Shown one piece after another: positions 1 to 10,161 of a DNA stretch of 64,000 bases. This DNA is from Guillardia theta CCMP2712 (lineage: Eukaryota > Cryptophyceae > Pyrenomonadales > Geminigeraceae): NCBI RefSeq assembly GCF_000315625.1, contig NW_005434666.1, positions 1,119,537 through 1,183,536 on the forward strand, written 5' to 3'. Numbering within the stretch: the stretch's first letter is position 1; each line of letters opens with the position of its first letter. The position numbers and the translations under genes were made by a program. A model generated the notes under the pieces. It searched no databases. It was not told the origin of the DNA and saw only the letters and a program-made list of their open reading frames with translations.

Positions 1-161
1 GAACGAGGGAGGGAGGAGGGAGGGAGAACGAGGGAGGGAGGAGGGAGGGAGAACGAGGAGGATGAGGGATGGAGGGAGAACGAGGGAGTAGGAGGGAGGG
101 TGGTAGAACGAGGAGGGAGGAGAGATGGAGGGAGAACGAGGGAGGGAGGAGGGCGAGAGGG
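1..161. repeat. GA-rich minisatellite, left block
   Basis: About six imperfect units of 25-28 bases built on gaacgagggagggagg run into the assembly gap. The same unit returns at 941-1064, so the two blocks bracket the exon at 262-930. On the minus strand the blocks are pyrimidine-rich, and the right block lies just upstream of a splice acceptor, so both are probably expanded intron sequence. Confidence 0.9.
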
Positions 162-261
162 NNNNNNNNNNNNNNNNNNNNNNNNNNNNNNNNNNNNNNN
201 NNNNNNNNNNNNNNNNNNNNNNNNNNNNNNNNNNNNNNNNNNNNNNNNNNNNNNNNNNNNN
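162..261. other. Assembly gap (100 N)
   Basis: Exactly 100 undetermined bases, the usual placeholder for a gap of unknown size. It sits inside the GA-rich repeat, which is the likely cause of the break. Confidence 0.99.
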
Positions 262-930
262 ATTCCCCCTCTCGATGCTCTCAAAGAGCTCCATGTAGCT
301 CAAGTCCAGCTCCCCCCCAGCCACACACTCCTCGGGCAGCTGGAAGAAGATCCTCTCCAACCTCCCCTCCCTCTCGATCTCGATGTTCGCCATCCTCTCC
401 CTAAAGAATGCTCCTGCCTTCTCCGTCTGCTTGATCGCCATCCTGATCACTCCGGTGCGATCAAACGCCACCAGGAACGACATGACGAGAAAGTAGCTGA
501 TTCCCTCCTTCACAAGCTCCGCCTCCGAGAGTCCGGTCTTCTCTTGCAGCATGTCGTAGCAGTGAGTGGTTTGCTGCACGATTCCGCTCCACTGCAGGGT
601 AGTGATCATCCGGGCAGGGATGACGTCATCCTGGACGCCCTCCAGGAAGGCGTTGAGACAAGTCGACATGGCGACCTTGAGCCGCGTCCTCATCAGGTTC
701 CTGACCCTCACCGCCTGCGGGCTCCTGTCGGGCGACTGAGAACTGCTCGAGCAAGTCTCGAAGAAGACGCGGGAGAAGATGCGATCCACGAGGTCGAAGA
801 AGTCAGCGGTCGACAGCTCCCACTGGTTGTCGAGGTTGGGGCCGTACATGGCGTCAGCGATCATCATGAACGCGCGGATTATCCCCTCCACCTCGTAGAC
901 GTTGGCAGACGCAATGAGAGAGTTGATGTC
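262..930 (-). CDS. Partial gene: one 223-codon exon of an unrecognised protein
   Basis: On the minus strand 223 codons stay open without a stop, from a splice acceptor (CTCTCAG, AG at 931-932) to the assembly gap. The translated exon has a well-mixed, helix-rich composition, for example IIRAFMMIADAMYG, DFFDLVDRIFSRVFFETC and YMELFESIERG, whereas the overlapping plus-strand frame is rich in His and Pro and looks like a shadow. The upstream flank on this strand is a pyrimidine-rich tandem repeat, as expected of an intron next to an acceptor. I do not recognise a domain. Start and end both lie outside what can be read: the 5' exons would be to the right, where I found no convincing continuation before 1296, and the 3' part is lost in the gap. 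Confidence 0.55.
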
Positions 931-940
931 CTGAGAGAGG

Positions 941-1064
941 GTTCAGACATGAGGAGAGGAAGAACGAGGGAGGGAGGAGAGATGGAGGGAGAACGAGGGA
1001 GGGAGGAGGGCGAGAGGGAGAACGAGGGAGGGAGGAGAGAGGGAGAGGAGGGAGGACCAGGATC
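941..1064. repeat. GA-rich minisatellite, right block
   Basis: Four to five units of the gaacgagggagggagg type, the same family as the block at 1-161. From 1065 to 1295 I see only a short AT-richer stretch that presumably holds the 5' leader of the TIR gene. Confidence 0.85.
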
Positions 1065-1295
1065 CATGAAAACTTTTGAGGAAACTAGCTGAGTACGAGG
1101 TTGGGTTCGGGGATGGGAAGGGAGACATTGGGATTGCTCTTGGGATTGAGGGAATTGAATTTTGTGTGGCTCTGATACATTTTGCTGTTAGAGTCTTCTT
1201 GTGAGTTCTTCAACTCATTCAATTAAGATTCTTCATTGATCGTCGTTAGTCCATCCTTACTCATGAAAGAGGCTTGCTCGGCTCAATCAAGTTAG

Positions 1296-3755
1296 ATGGG
1301 TTTTGTTGGATGTTTTGGATGCTTCTCTAGAAAGAAGGTTGCCCCGGAGGAGCTCTCTGAAGGAAACGAGTTGCCCAATGCTTTTCCAACTGAACAGAGA
1401 CATGTCGAGCAGCATGATCCTCCGGATGACCGTACGGACCAGAACCATATAACGGAGAAGAAGCAGAGGGAGCGGGAAAAGCAGCAGGAGCAGAAGGAGG
1501 AGCAGGTGCGGGAGAAGGAGCAGGGGAACAGTAAAGAGGAGCTAGTGCGGGAGCAGGACCGGGAGCAGGACATCGAGGTGTTTTTGGACGACAACAAACT
1601 TTCAAAGAACTCAGAGTTGATAGCAAACAAACTTGAGCCCATGCAGGACATACAAGAGCTGAAAGAGGAATACCTCCTGCATAAGATTTCTACCATAGGT
1701 GGTGAGTCACAGGCGGAAAGAGAGCGCAAGGAGACAATTCTTTTGTGTCATAGTCGATGCCGTCTTGCAGTCAAGTCGACAAGATTCCAAGTTGTCACTG
1801 AGAAACGGCCCAACACTCTATCAGGCCGCTCGGAAGTCTTTCGGCATGCAGTCAGATGTATTGTCTTAGTGGACTACCATGCCACCAAGTCTGTTGACTT
1901 CGAGGCTTCCCTGAGTTTCATCAAGGTGCTGAGAAAGCCTGTCTTTGCGACGAAGTTAGACTCTTACTTCAACCCTACTGGATCTGTCGCTGCAATCTGT
2001 AAAGCCTACGGTACTTGGTTCAACTCGTGGGACGAGCTGGCAAAGGAGCTCAAAGTGGCTGACAGCTTTACGTTTGAGGATGCAGACACTGTGGAAAAGG
2101 AGAATTCATTCGAAGAAACCAAGGCTGGAGAATCGCCGGAGAGCGAGAAGAACGAGGAGCTTGAGCAGAGACACGATCTTTTCTTCTCTGCTTGCGAGGA
2201 CGAGGGAAGATTGATTGCCAAACATCTAGAGCAAGATGTGCTGGTGCAGGGTTTGTTCTCGCACATTCAAAGGAGCACTGGGCACATGGATCGAGACATG
2301 GACCTGATCAAGAGGTCGAAGCTCGTGGTCTTCGTCATCACAGAAGGAACCGCCTGGTCCTCCCTGCAGCTCATCCACCTGGAGGCTGCTCGGAGCTGGA
2401 AGAGGCAACTTCTGCCCATCAAGCGGGAAGGAGTGCCTTTGGGTGACGGTTGGCTCAGCCTAGCGTTAGCTGGAAAGCTCTACTACGAGATCGATCCCTC
2501 CGACCTGAGCAAACTTCGAGTGCCGTTCAAGGAGAACCCAAACTCTCCCATCCGGATCGCCGACTCCACACCAGCGATTGAGATGCTGAGAGCTGCACAA
2601 GCTCTCATGCTGTTGGCCAACCGCAAAGTCATCGATTACGATCATCTCTTTGAGGAGCGCAACGAGCAGATTGTCTCTATCTACAAGCAGGAGGCGCTTG
2701 CGGCGGGCGTGAAGGAGGAAGAGGCAGAAACAATCTGTAATCATCTGGACGTGTCACCAGCTTCGAGTGTCCTGGAGGAAGCGAATGCTGCTGCATCTGT
2801 GACGGAAGAGCAGGTTTCTGGTTTCCCTCCCGCTGTAGAACTTCTTCCTGCTCAACAAGCGCTTCAGATGACCGATATTCGTTACACCATCACCCGCTTG
2901 GAGCACGTTCCTCCCCAAGAAGTCTGCGATGAGTTTGGCATTCCGATCCCAGGCCTCATGTTTGACCTGATGATCTCCTACGAGTGGGGCAGCCAAGAGC
3001 AAGCGATTGACTACTTCTTCCAGCTGCGCATGCAGAACGTCAAGCTCTGGTTCGATGTGATGGGGAACATGCAAGGGAACATGAACGCAGCCATGGCGGC
3101 GGCTGTTGAGAGTGCCGCCTGTCTCTTGGTCCTGCTTTCAGAGCGCTATGAGAAGTCCATCAACTGTCGCCTGGAGCTGGAATATGCTGTGAGCATCAAC
3201 AAGCCCATCGTCTTCCTCTGCCTCCCAAGCTACGACGTGCTCTCTATGGCCGGCTGGATCAAGGAGATCATCGGAGAGCCGATGCAGGTGTATCCTGCTG
3301 CCGAGGGCTCAGCCGAGGTTGCCTCCAAGTACCTCGTGCTTCAAGGATCTGCTCCTTCTGTTCGCGGCGTTCCCCTGCCGAATGTCATAGCCACTGCTGT
3401 CCGCCGCCTCGCACAGCTGAGAAACAGTCGGACCCGTCCGTGCCGAGACGCCACGCCCCTCCTCTTCCTCAAGACGCGGGCGCTGATCTCAGCAGCTGCG
3501 AGCGCGTCGGAGACGTCGGGGATGGTCGTATGCTCGCGGTGCAAGACTCTCTTCAACCCCCTGGTGTCTTCGGAGGGGAAGTGCCGCAAACACTCGAGCT
3601 ACTACATGGGCGGGACGATCATGGCTGGTCGGTGGGTGTGCTGCAACGACAACGACAAGGACGGTCCTGGTTGTACGCCATGCTCGCACATGGCTGAAGC
3701 GAGGACATGGACGTTGATGCAAGGGTATGGCACGCATACTTGGGAACCTGCTTAG
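1296..3755 (+). CDS. TIR-domain protein, N-myristoylation motif, CHORD-like C-terminus
   Basis: A single 819-codon exon. The N-terminus MGFVGCFGCF has Gly2 plus Cys6 and Cys9, a dual acylation (myristoyl and palmitoyl) signal, so the protein is probably membrane-anchored in the cytoplasm. Residues about 45-110 are a Glu/Gln/Lys-rich coiled coil. Residues about 553-665 form a TIR domain: FDLMISYEW opening strand, LWFDVMGN, then a Cys-Arg-Leu-Glu-Leu-Glu helix near residue 625 where NADase-type TIRs carry the catalytic Glu. Two related but diverged segments lie at about 160-245 and 285-400, so there may be three TIR-like folds. Residues about 745-800 hold CSRC, GKCRKH, WVCC and GPGCTPCSH, a Cys/His spacing like CHORD zinc domains. 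Whether it cleaves NAD or only signals is not decided by the sequence. The ATG chosen is the first in frame and carries the acylation motif. Confidence 0.85.
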   Translation: MGFVGCFGCFSRKKVAPEELSEGNELPNAFPTEQRHVEQHDPPDDRTDQNHITEKKQREREKQQEQKEEQVREKEQGNSKEELVREQDREQDIEVFLDDNKLSKNSELIANKLEPMQDIQELKEEYLLHKISTIGGESQAERERKETILLCHSRCRLAVKSTRFQVVTEKRPNTLSGRSEVFRHAVRCIVLVDYHATKSVDFEASLSFIKVLRKPVFATKLDSYFNPTGSVAAICKAYGTWFNSWDELAKELKVADSFTFEDADTVEKENSFEETKAGESPESEKNEELEQRHDLFFSACEDEGRLIAKHLEQDVLVQGLFSHIQRSTGHMDRDMDLIKRSKLVVFVITEGTAWSSLQLIHLEAARSWKRQLLPIKREGVPLGDGWLSLALAGKLYYEIDPSDLSKLRVPFKENPNSPIRIADSTPAIEMLRAAQALMLLANRKVIDYDHLFEERNEQIVSIYKQEALAAGVKEEEAETICNHLDVSPASSVLEEANAAASVTEEQVSGFPPAVELLPAQQALQMTDIRYTITRLEHVPPQEVCDEFGIPIPGLMFDLMISYEWGSQEQAIDYFFQLRMQNVKLWFDVMGNMQGNMNAAMAAAVESAACLLVLLSERYEKSINCRLELEYAVSINKPIVFLCLPSYDVLSMAGWIKEIIGEPMQVYPAAEGSAEVASKYLVLQGSAPSVRGVPLPNVIATAVRRLAQLRNSRTRPCRDATPLLFLKTRALISAAASASETSGMVVCSRCKTLFNPLVSSEGKCRKHSSYYMGGTIMAGRWVCCNDNDKDGPGCTPCSHMAEARTWTLMQGYGTHTWEPA

Positions 3756-4109
3756 CAAAAAGGTGACAGGAAGCACAACCACCCTGCATGTAATGACGTA
3801 GCAGTATCAAGTTAACTTGTTGTAATGTTTTCCATGTTATGTAAAGGTGATTAGGTAGAAAGTTGATATCAATCGTAACTTCCGGCGACATTGCGGCATC
3901 GCCCATGTTGTTTGGTATCAAGGTGCTCCAGCGGTAAACATCAAGACTTGAAAGAGCGATATGAATTAAGATAGAAATAATTCACATGTGTTGAGACGAA
4001 TAATAAGAGAAGAACACACAATGCAAGATCGCATCAGAAGCAATCTAACACTTGAAAATCTTTAATGACATCTCCCACTAATATACAAGAAAAACTCAAA
4101 CCCACACGC
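3756..4109. other. Convergent 3' region, no gene seen
   Basis: About 350 AT-rich bases between the stop of the TIR gene and the stop of the minus-strand gene to its right. It should hold the two 3' UTRs; no other structure was seen. Confidence 0.6.
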
Positions 4110-7100
4110 TCATTTCTTTCTGCTTTCAAAACTCACCCGGCGAGTGGCCATAAAGAGGCCAATAACTGTAAAGCTGTAAGAGCCGAAGAGGGACGGGCGG
4201 GGGCAGGCAGAGAAGTCGGACAAAGAAAGCAGCAGCAAGCTAAGACAGGGAGAGAAAAGAGTATCTTACGGATCTCTGCTGAGATAAAGTAGCGGAGCTG
4301 ACGCATTAGGCGCGAATGGGTTGTACAGGGCATCACACGTGAAAGGATCTAAAGCGACGTGAGTGGTTAACCAGCAGGAGAGAAAGGAAGGGCAGAAATA
4401 AGCAAGAAGGAGGGTGAGAGGGAGGGGAAAGGGAGGGAGGGAGAGAGCGGACGATCAGTGAAAGAGTGTGGCTCACTAGGTGTGAAAGCCTCCTCTGCCA
4501 ATAAGATGCCCAACATCCTGACATTCAGCTCGGCATAGTATAAGGTGTCAAAGTCTTCAACTTGCCCCAGCTCTTCGACCACCTGCATCGTGACCATGTC
4601 AGGTCGCAGAGCAGGGAAGCCCAGACCAACATGCTGAGACGGGTCTTGCATCTTAAAGTCGATGTAGTTGTTGTAGGCGTCCTGGAAAGTCTCATTCCCT
4701 GGCTTTCCGTCGATCCACTTCTTCTCCAGCCCTCGTCTCCGCGTCGGTTGACCCGGTCGCCGCGCGTCGATGTCAAGTCCCTGTCACGCTCTTGAGGCAC
4801 TGAGAGCAGTTGGAGCAGGTTGGCAACGGCACCTTCTCACGCACGTACTTCTTGACCCTGACAAGGCTGTGCTCGTCGTAGAGACTCTTTGCCTGCCACA
4901 TGAAATCTTCCATCTACCGCGGGGTCACTCACAATCAGCTTCATGTCTGAGTCCTTACGATGGCGCGCGCCATGTAAGCGTCATTATACTGCGACTCGTT
5001 TGCAAGGATCGAGATGTTGCAGCTGCAGGTCTGTCCGAAAGTTCCTGTCAAAACGAGTTTAGCACAAGACACTCTTTGATAGATTGTGAGTAAAATTCAC
5101 CTTTGGGGATCTTTGTGAAATCCAAATTTCCGTCTTGAATGCAAGGCAAAGGACAGTAGCCCTGTTTGAAGATTTCGTAGATTCTTCCAAACCTGGATCA
5201 AATTTAAAGGAATTGTCTCTCTCTGCTTCATCGCACCTGTTACAGAGTCTGTCTGGAAGTTGCAACGAGAAATCTGAAATGGTCAAGTCCACATCTATCG
5301 GGTTCGGTGAGATAGCTGCTCCGCACGCCTGGTTGCCTGCCCGATGATTTAGATGAAGTTGAAGGCAGATGGAAGCACAGAGGGGAGGGGATGAGAAGAA
5401 AGAGAGAGATAGAGGAAACAGAAGGAAGAGAGGAGGGGGGGACGAAGAGATAGAAGAGATATGGAGGGAGGGTGCAAGCAAGAGAGAAGATGGCCAGCAT
5501 GGGTATGAGGAATGTGGGAGGCATTACCGATGAGCTGAGAGATCGAATTTGGTGGACAACATTCTAGAACGCCTGTTGAGAACTTTACAGACAACTTGCC
5601 CTGAGATCCATTTCGGGGTACCGTTTGCAGGATTCGCTCTAGTTGTCAACCCCAAGTTTGTCCATGAATACTGATGACTCATGAGTTCTGAAGTCTGGTT
5701 GCCAGGCTTTACAACACAAGACTGATTTCGAATCAAGTCGTTCAACTACAGACAGTCATTGCATCATGTAATCCAATAAATCACCGTCATACCAGAGGGC
5801 AAAAAATGCATTCTCCCGTCCGTGGAGACGTTACCTGCATTGCTTTAGAAACATCAAAAACCATAATATTTACATATCCGCTCGCTTCGCATGGTTTCTG
5901 TAAACACAAACCAGTCTTGTTATCTAGTCCCCACTGGCATCCATTGTTGTTCACGAGCTCCGCAGCAATGTCGCATTTGGATCCAAACTGACAAAATTTT
6001 CATGATCGCTGAGAGGATGAGACGAAGCCAAACCTTGTCGCCTCTCACGGACATGGAAAGCTACAAGGTTGGATCAGATGATCTCAATCAACATCTAAAT
6101 GCATTCACACCCATCCAGCACCATTCTGAGGTATGTACTCGGAATCCTCGAGTTTGGATGCTGTGCCTGCAACCCCCGTCAGAGAAGAACACTGGACGAG
6201 AAAGCTTCCTGCGGGCCATTCTTCAGAGATCAGAGGAGCCATCCAGATCTCATCTTCGAGCAGTTGCGAGCGCGACATTCCTGTCCGAGCTCAGGTCTGC
6301 CTCAGAGTCTCTAGCAGTACCGCTAATTGATATCGTCAGCTCGTATCTTGTGTTTGTTTTCCACTTCGTCGATGACAAGAGTGCACAATTCGGCTGTCAT
6401 GGTCAGTTAAGATTTGCGTTCAAGGTTGGACTACCACGCCGCCGCGAGGCTCCACCAGCTTGTGTGCAAAGGAAGAAGTCGTCGAAGATTCGTAAAAATT
6501 GTCGTATCTTCATGAAATCAGTCACTTGCTCTCCAGGTTTTTGTACGAGACCCACCTCATATATTGAAACGACGACGCGTAAAATTCGTCATTCGAAAGA
6601 AAATCTGAAAGCTCCCCGAACTGTAACCTTCGTCAATTAGGACAAGGTGACGAGAAAAAAATCGATATGCGTTCCTGAATAGCTTCGTAAAGAAATTCAA
6701 CTGTTGAGGAGCTCGTAGACGTCGATGTCTTGGGAGAAAAGAACTGCAGATTTGTACCCTGCTCGTACACAACGTTCCCTTCGGTGTTGAACAAAGTTCC
6801 TCCCTCTACAACTTTCTCGACAGAGAACTGCATAAAGGATTAAGTTGAAGATAAGGCCCCCTCAACCTTGCACGTACCTGCATCTGCGATATGTTGATAC
6901 CCGGTGTGGTCAAACAGAATAGAAGGGAGTCAAACTGATACAAGGAGGAGGACATCTCAATCTTCGTTATCGTCTTGGTGCCATTCGCCTTGATAGCGCT
7001 CACCTGCCATGCGGCGTCATGCCTGAAGGAGTGGGAGCATGCGCACCCTGCACTGTTGATGCCCTTGAGGGTCCCACTCGACAGGTTTGCTGCATCTCAA

Positions 7101-7415
7101 GCAGAACTGCTGCTGGCAGTAAGCTGAAGCTGTCGGTACAGTGAAGTTGAAAGACTTCCAGGGCTGCAAGGAAAGTTCGTAGCTGCACGCAGATCAGACG
7201 AGGAGGTGAAAGTGAAGGCAAGTGGGACTGCAGGACGAGAAATGAAAGAAAAGCAAGGTTGAGCGGAGGCTTTGGAAACGCGAGAGGAAGAGGCAGCCAT
7301 GAGACCTGATCACTTGCTGGTCCACATTCATCTGAGTCGACGAAGGATGCAAGCAGAAGAAGAGAACGAGGACCACGAGAGGAAGGCGACGAGGAAAGCA
7401 GAGCGGGAGAGACAT
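4110..7415 (-). CDS. Secreted or membrane Cys-rich protein of unknown function, at least 16 exons
   Basis: ATG at 7415 opens a signal peptide (MSLPLCFPRRLPLVVLVLFF). Exons that join in phase: 7415-7306, 7182-7047, 7003-6878, 6827-6702, 6620-6556, 6166-6111, 5987-5835, 5745 to about 5600, about 5594-5528, 5336-5237, 5192-5101, 5044-4959, 4913-4788, about 4732-4477, 4348-4270 and 4173-4110. Introns are mostly 42-60 bases; that at 5337-5527 is a CT-rich low-complexity tract. The product has scattered Cys pairs (CSKPVEW, NNNGCQWGLDN, CSCNISILAN, CSNCSQC), several Asn-glycosylation sites and, near the end, a short hydrophobic segment (PFTVIGLFMA) before a basic tail, so a type I membrane anchor is possible. 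I recognise no family. Three joins are unresolved: 6555-6167, about 5600 and about 4735-4787 (reading frame off by one base), which may mean further exons, a sequencing error or a damaged gene. Confidence 0.7.
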
Positions 7416-7912
7416 GGCGGGCGGTATGGCGGGAGTAGTAGCAGTTTCTTGGAGAAAAATTGAGCTTTTAAAACTATTTTCCACCGGGGCCGGGCCGATC
7501 ACCGGGTGGGTATCAGTGACTCGGATTCAATGTCCGACATTACAAGTCCGAGTGACTTGTTCAAGCCCGGCCCAGTACGGACTCACTGACTGGTCAGTGG
7601 CCCCCGCCGGCCCGTGCCTAGGTTAGATCTGAGGGGTGGGTGCAGATTGGCTTTTCTAAACTGACGGTTGCAGACAGGGGCGGGGGTCCGAGGTGGCACC
7701 GGTGATCAGTAGACTCGGACGACTACTGTAAGTAGTCACTTGATAGCGAGTACCAACCTACCCCACCTACCTGCCCTCGTCCCTCTATCCGAGACTCCCT
7801 CCATAGTAACTTCCGTAACGCCGACCTCATCGCGCACTTCCCCACTCTTTCCCTCTTGTCCTTCTCCTCCTCCTGTTAATCCTTCCTCCTGTGCTTTCCT
7901 CTCTCGATGCAG
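7416..7912. promoter_or_regulatory. Divergent promoter region with GC-rich block
   Basis: Lies between the 5' ends of two genes transcribed away from each other. It contains a GC-rich tract (ggggccgggccgatcaccgg, 7487 on) with repeated GTGACT/CACTGACT words around 7515-7600. Similar GC-rich tracts with CACTGAC words occur at 9705-9790, 26250-26340, 32090-32215 and 35120-35180, again next to 5' ends. A promoter role is inferred from position only. An unrecognised first exon of the gene to the right may also lie here (possible donor at 7728). Confidence 0.35.
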
Positions 7913-9704
7913 AAGCATCGTTGAAAGCCCTCGAGTGGGAGATTCGAAGCCTTAAGCAGAACCTCTCTGCAACCCTAAGCGAGCTCCGCACTCTCAACTC
8001 TTCCGTCTCTTCCATGCCGCAGCTGCCCTGGGGCAACCTCATTCTCCCGTACATCTGGTCTCAAATAAACTACAAGGAGTCTTCTGCTACGACATGAGCT
8101 GTGTCTCACATTCAGCCTGCAAGGTATGAGGTCTGGGTTGGCCCGCAGGGCTCTTGCCACTCCTGCCGTCAACCAGTGCCAGTGCATCGGAGGTAAGGCT
8201 TGTGCATGGGGGGTAGTGCCGGTAGGGCTTGTGCGTGAGGAGGGTAGCGCTAGCTCGAGCCGTGTGTGACGAGCAGGATGGTGCGCAGGGTTCTACCTGG
8301 ATGTGGGCCCTCCTGCTCCTCCTGCCCATCCGGTCTCATGTCGCCCTTCGCGAGCTCCTCGCTGCTTGATGTTTCTCGGAAGCATCGCAGGAGAGTCATG
8401 CTCAGACGTCTGCGCGTCAAAACATCTGACATGCGTCGACGAGGCCCGGCCCGTGATCACCGGCAGTCACTTGGTCACTCTTCTCGCCGCATGGAGCATC
8501 ACTGTCTCCCAGTATGGCGGCACTGACAGCGTGGACGCCCCATCCTACAACCCCACCACGGGTCAAGCCTTCTACCGTTACGGCTTGCCCGGCAAGTGCA
8601 AAGCCACCAATGCAAACACCGTTAGAGTGTGTCGATGCACGTGCGCTGACAACCAGTACGGTAAGCGCCGTCCTTCCTCGCTCACAACCACCTCTCACGC
8701 GCCATGCAGGCATGTCAGGCAACTGCTCGTCATGCCCAGCCAACAGTCTGTCGTCCTTTCAAGCTCCGGATCGCTCGAGCTGCATGTGCAACTTCGGTGA
8801 TACAACTTCTACATGACACTGCGAGCGCTGACGAGGCCATGTGCTGGTGTTGCAGGTTACTTCCTCAATGCGTCGGAAGGAGGCTGCAGCCCCTGCCCAG
8901 GTGGCACGTACGCGAGGAGGATGGAGTTTGTCGAGCAAGACTTCGGCAAGGACGGGATCGTGGGATGGCAGGGGACGGATCAAACGTCGAGCTGTGGGGC
9001 CTATGGCTCAGTGCTTGGGGGGCTCAACGTGCTGGCCGAGTACTCGAGTGTGACCAAGACGTTCACCGGCTTGTGCCCGCATGGCTTTGTCTACCTCTGG
9101 ATGAGAGTGGTGCTCATCGACGTGGCTCAGCCCGTGACGCTACGTATGTACGTGAACCGTCAGCTACGTATGTACGTGAACCGTCAGCTACGTATGTACG
9201 TGAACCGTCAGCTACGTATGTACGTGAACCGTCAGGAGGTCTGGAACGAGACGATCTCGGCTGTCTTTCCCGTGTCGTCGAGGTGCGGGAGCAGCAATGG
9301 GGACGGGCTGATCTCTGGATTTAAGCGATTGTATCACACGGAAGACTACATAGAGGTGGGTATCCGAGTAGACTACGACTACCTGCAAGTGGATGCTTCC
9401 ATCGCTAAGACGTTCTGGGGGCTCAAGGAAGTTTCTCTCATACTCCAATGCGCGAGCTCGACTTCAGCTGACTGCAGCATGACGAAACCGTTGGAACAGT
9501 CATGTTCGGATGTGACAGGAAGCGGAGGGAGATGCACGAGGTCAGGCAACTACCTCTTAGTATGTCCACTACTCCAATGACGCTCTGGGATGGTGGGATG
9601 CGGAGTCAAAGTGCAGTAGCATGGGCATTGGAGGACATCCGATCGATGATCTCGCCTACTTCCCGGATGCAGCAACGCAAAGAGCAGTAAAATCGAGTCA
9701 CTGA
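7913..9704 (+). CDS. Cys-rich extracellular protein with ephrin-receptor-like (GCC2/GCC3) repeats and lectin-like tail
   Basis: Exons supported by phase: 7913 to about 8080, one or more near 8090-8350, 8391-8660, 8710-8796, 8856-9511 and 9561-9704. Cys-rich modules such as CSDVCASKHLTC, GNCSSCPANSLSSF and GGCSPCPGGTYA, each ending in a CxCxxxG/YF turn, match the GCC2/GCC3 ephrin-receptor-like pattern found in many algal surface proteins. A roughly 200-residue beta-rich region follows and contains four perfect copies of an eight-residue repeat (LRMYVNRQ). Taking the 49-base intron 9512-9560 puts DALGWWDAESKCSSMG in frame, reminiscent of a C-type lectin core, cut short by a stop at 9702-9704. 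The start is not fixed: the first exon looks like coiled coil and lacks a signal peptide, so a further upstream exon is likely. Probably a surface or secreted protein; no ligand can be named. Confidence 0.6.
9140..9235 (+). repeat. In-frame 24-bp tandem repeat, four identical copies
   Basis: Four perfect copies of a 24-base unit beginning ctacgtatgtacgtgaac, encoding LRMYVNRQ four times inside the Cys-rich protein gene. Perfect identity indicates recent expansion or active homogenisation. Each unit contains tacgtatgtacgt, which is partly palindromic. Confidence 0.97.
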
Positions 9705-10161
9705 GTGTGGGAGGCCCGCGGCGAGTTCAAGCTGAGCCTGCCCGGCCCCGCCCGGCCACTCGGCGGCAGTGACCGGGTGACTCGGCGGTGAGACTGCGTT
9801 TCAACGTTTCAAAGTTTCAAAGTTTCAAAGTTTCAAAGTTTCGCTGCTAGTCCGAGGGATCATTTGACGTCAGCATGGCAGAAGCAATGAAGCGACGAAG
9901 GTACGAGAAGAGGAGAATATGGTAGAGACGTAGCAGAGACAGCGGAGATAACATACCAGGAAGGCTAAGAGTAGACACGAGCAAGATGCAGAGAGATATG
10001 TGTCATAGCTAATCACGGCGTTCTTGTTCTCTAAACTCACCTTGGTGCTTGGATAGGTGATGTTTGCTGCAAGCACTTATCTTTTAGAGGCCATTGTGAG
10101 CAAAACTGTTCATATTTTCTCCTCATATTGATACAAAGCTATTTCAGGATTGATTGAAGGC
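9705..10161. promoter_or_regulatory. Upstream region of the aspartyl protease gene with TTTCAAAG repeat
   Basis: Starts with a GC-rich stretch (9712-9795) that repeats GTGACCGGGTGACTCGG, followed at 9798-9843 by about five copies of the octamer gtttcaaa. The remaining 300 bases hold no convincing gene. The same gtttcaaag word recurs at 13009-13045 and 59047-59060, also in front of genes. Confidence 0.4.

Noticed and set aside
100-1092. A plus-strand open frame over the gap and GA repeat.
   Set aside because: Half of it is repeat or N; the His/Pro-rich rest is the complement of a better minus-strand exon.
5891-6640. A 250-codon plus-strand open frame.
   Set aside because: It lies over minus-strand exons with exact splice phase and has an unnatural composition; antisense shadow.
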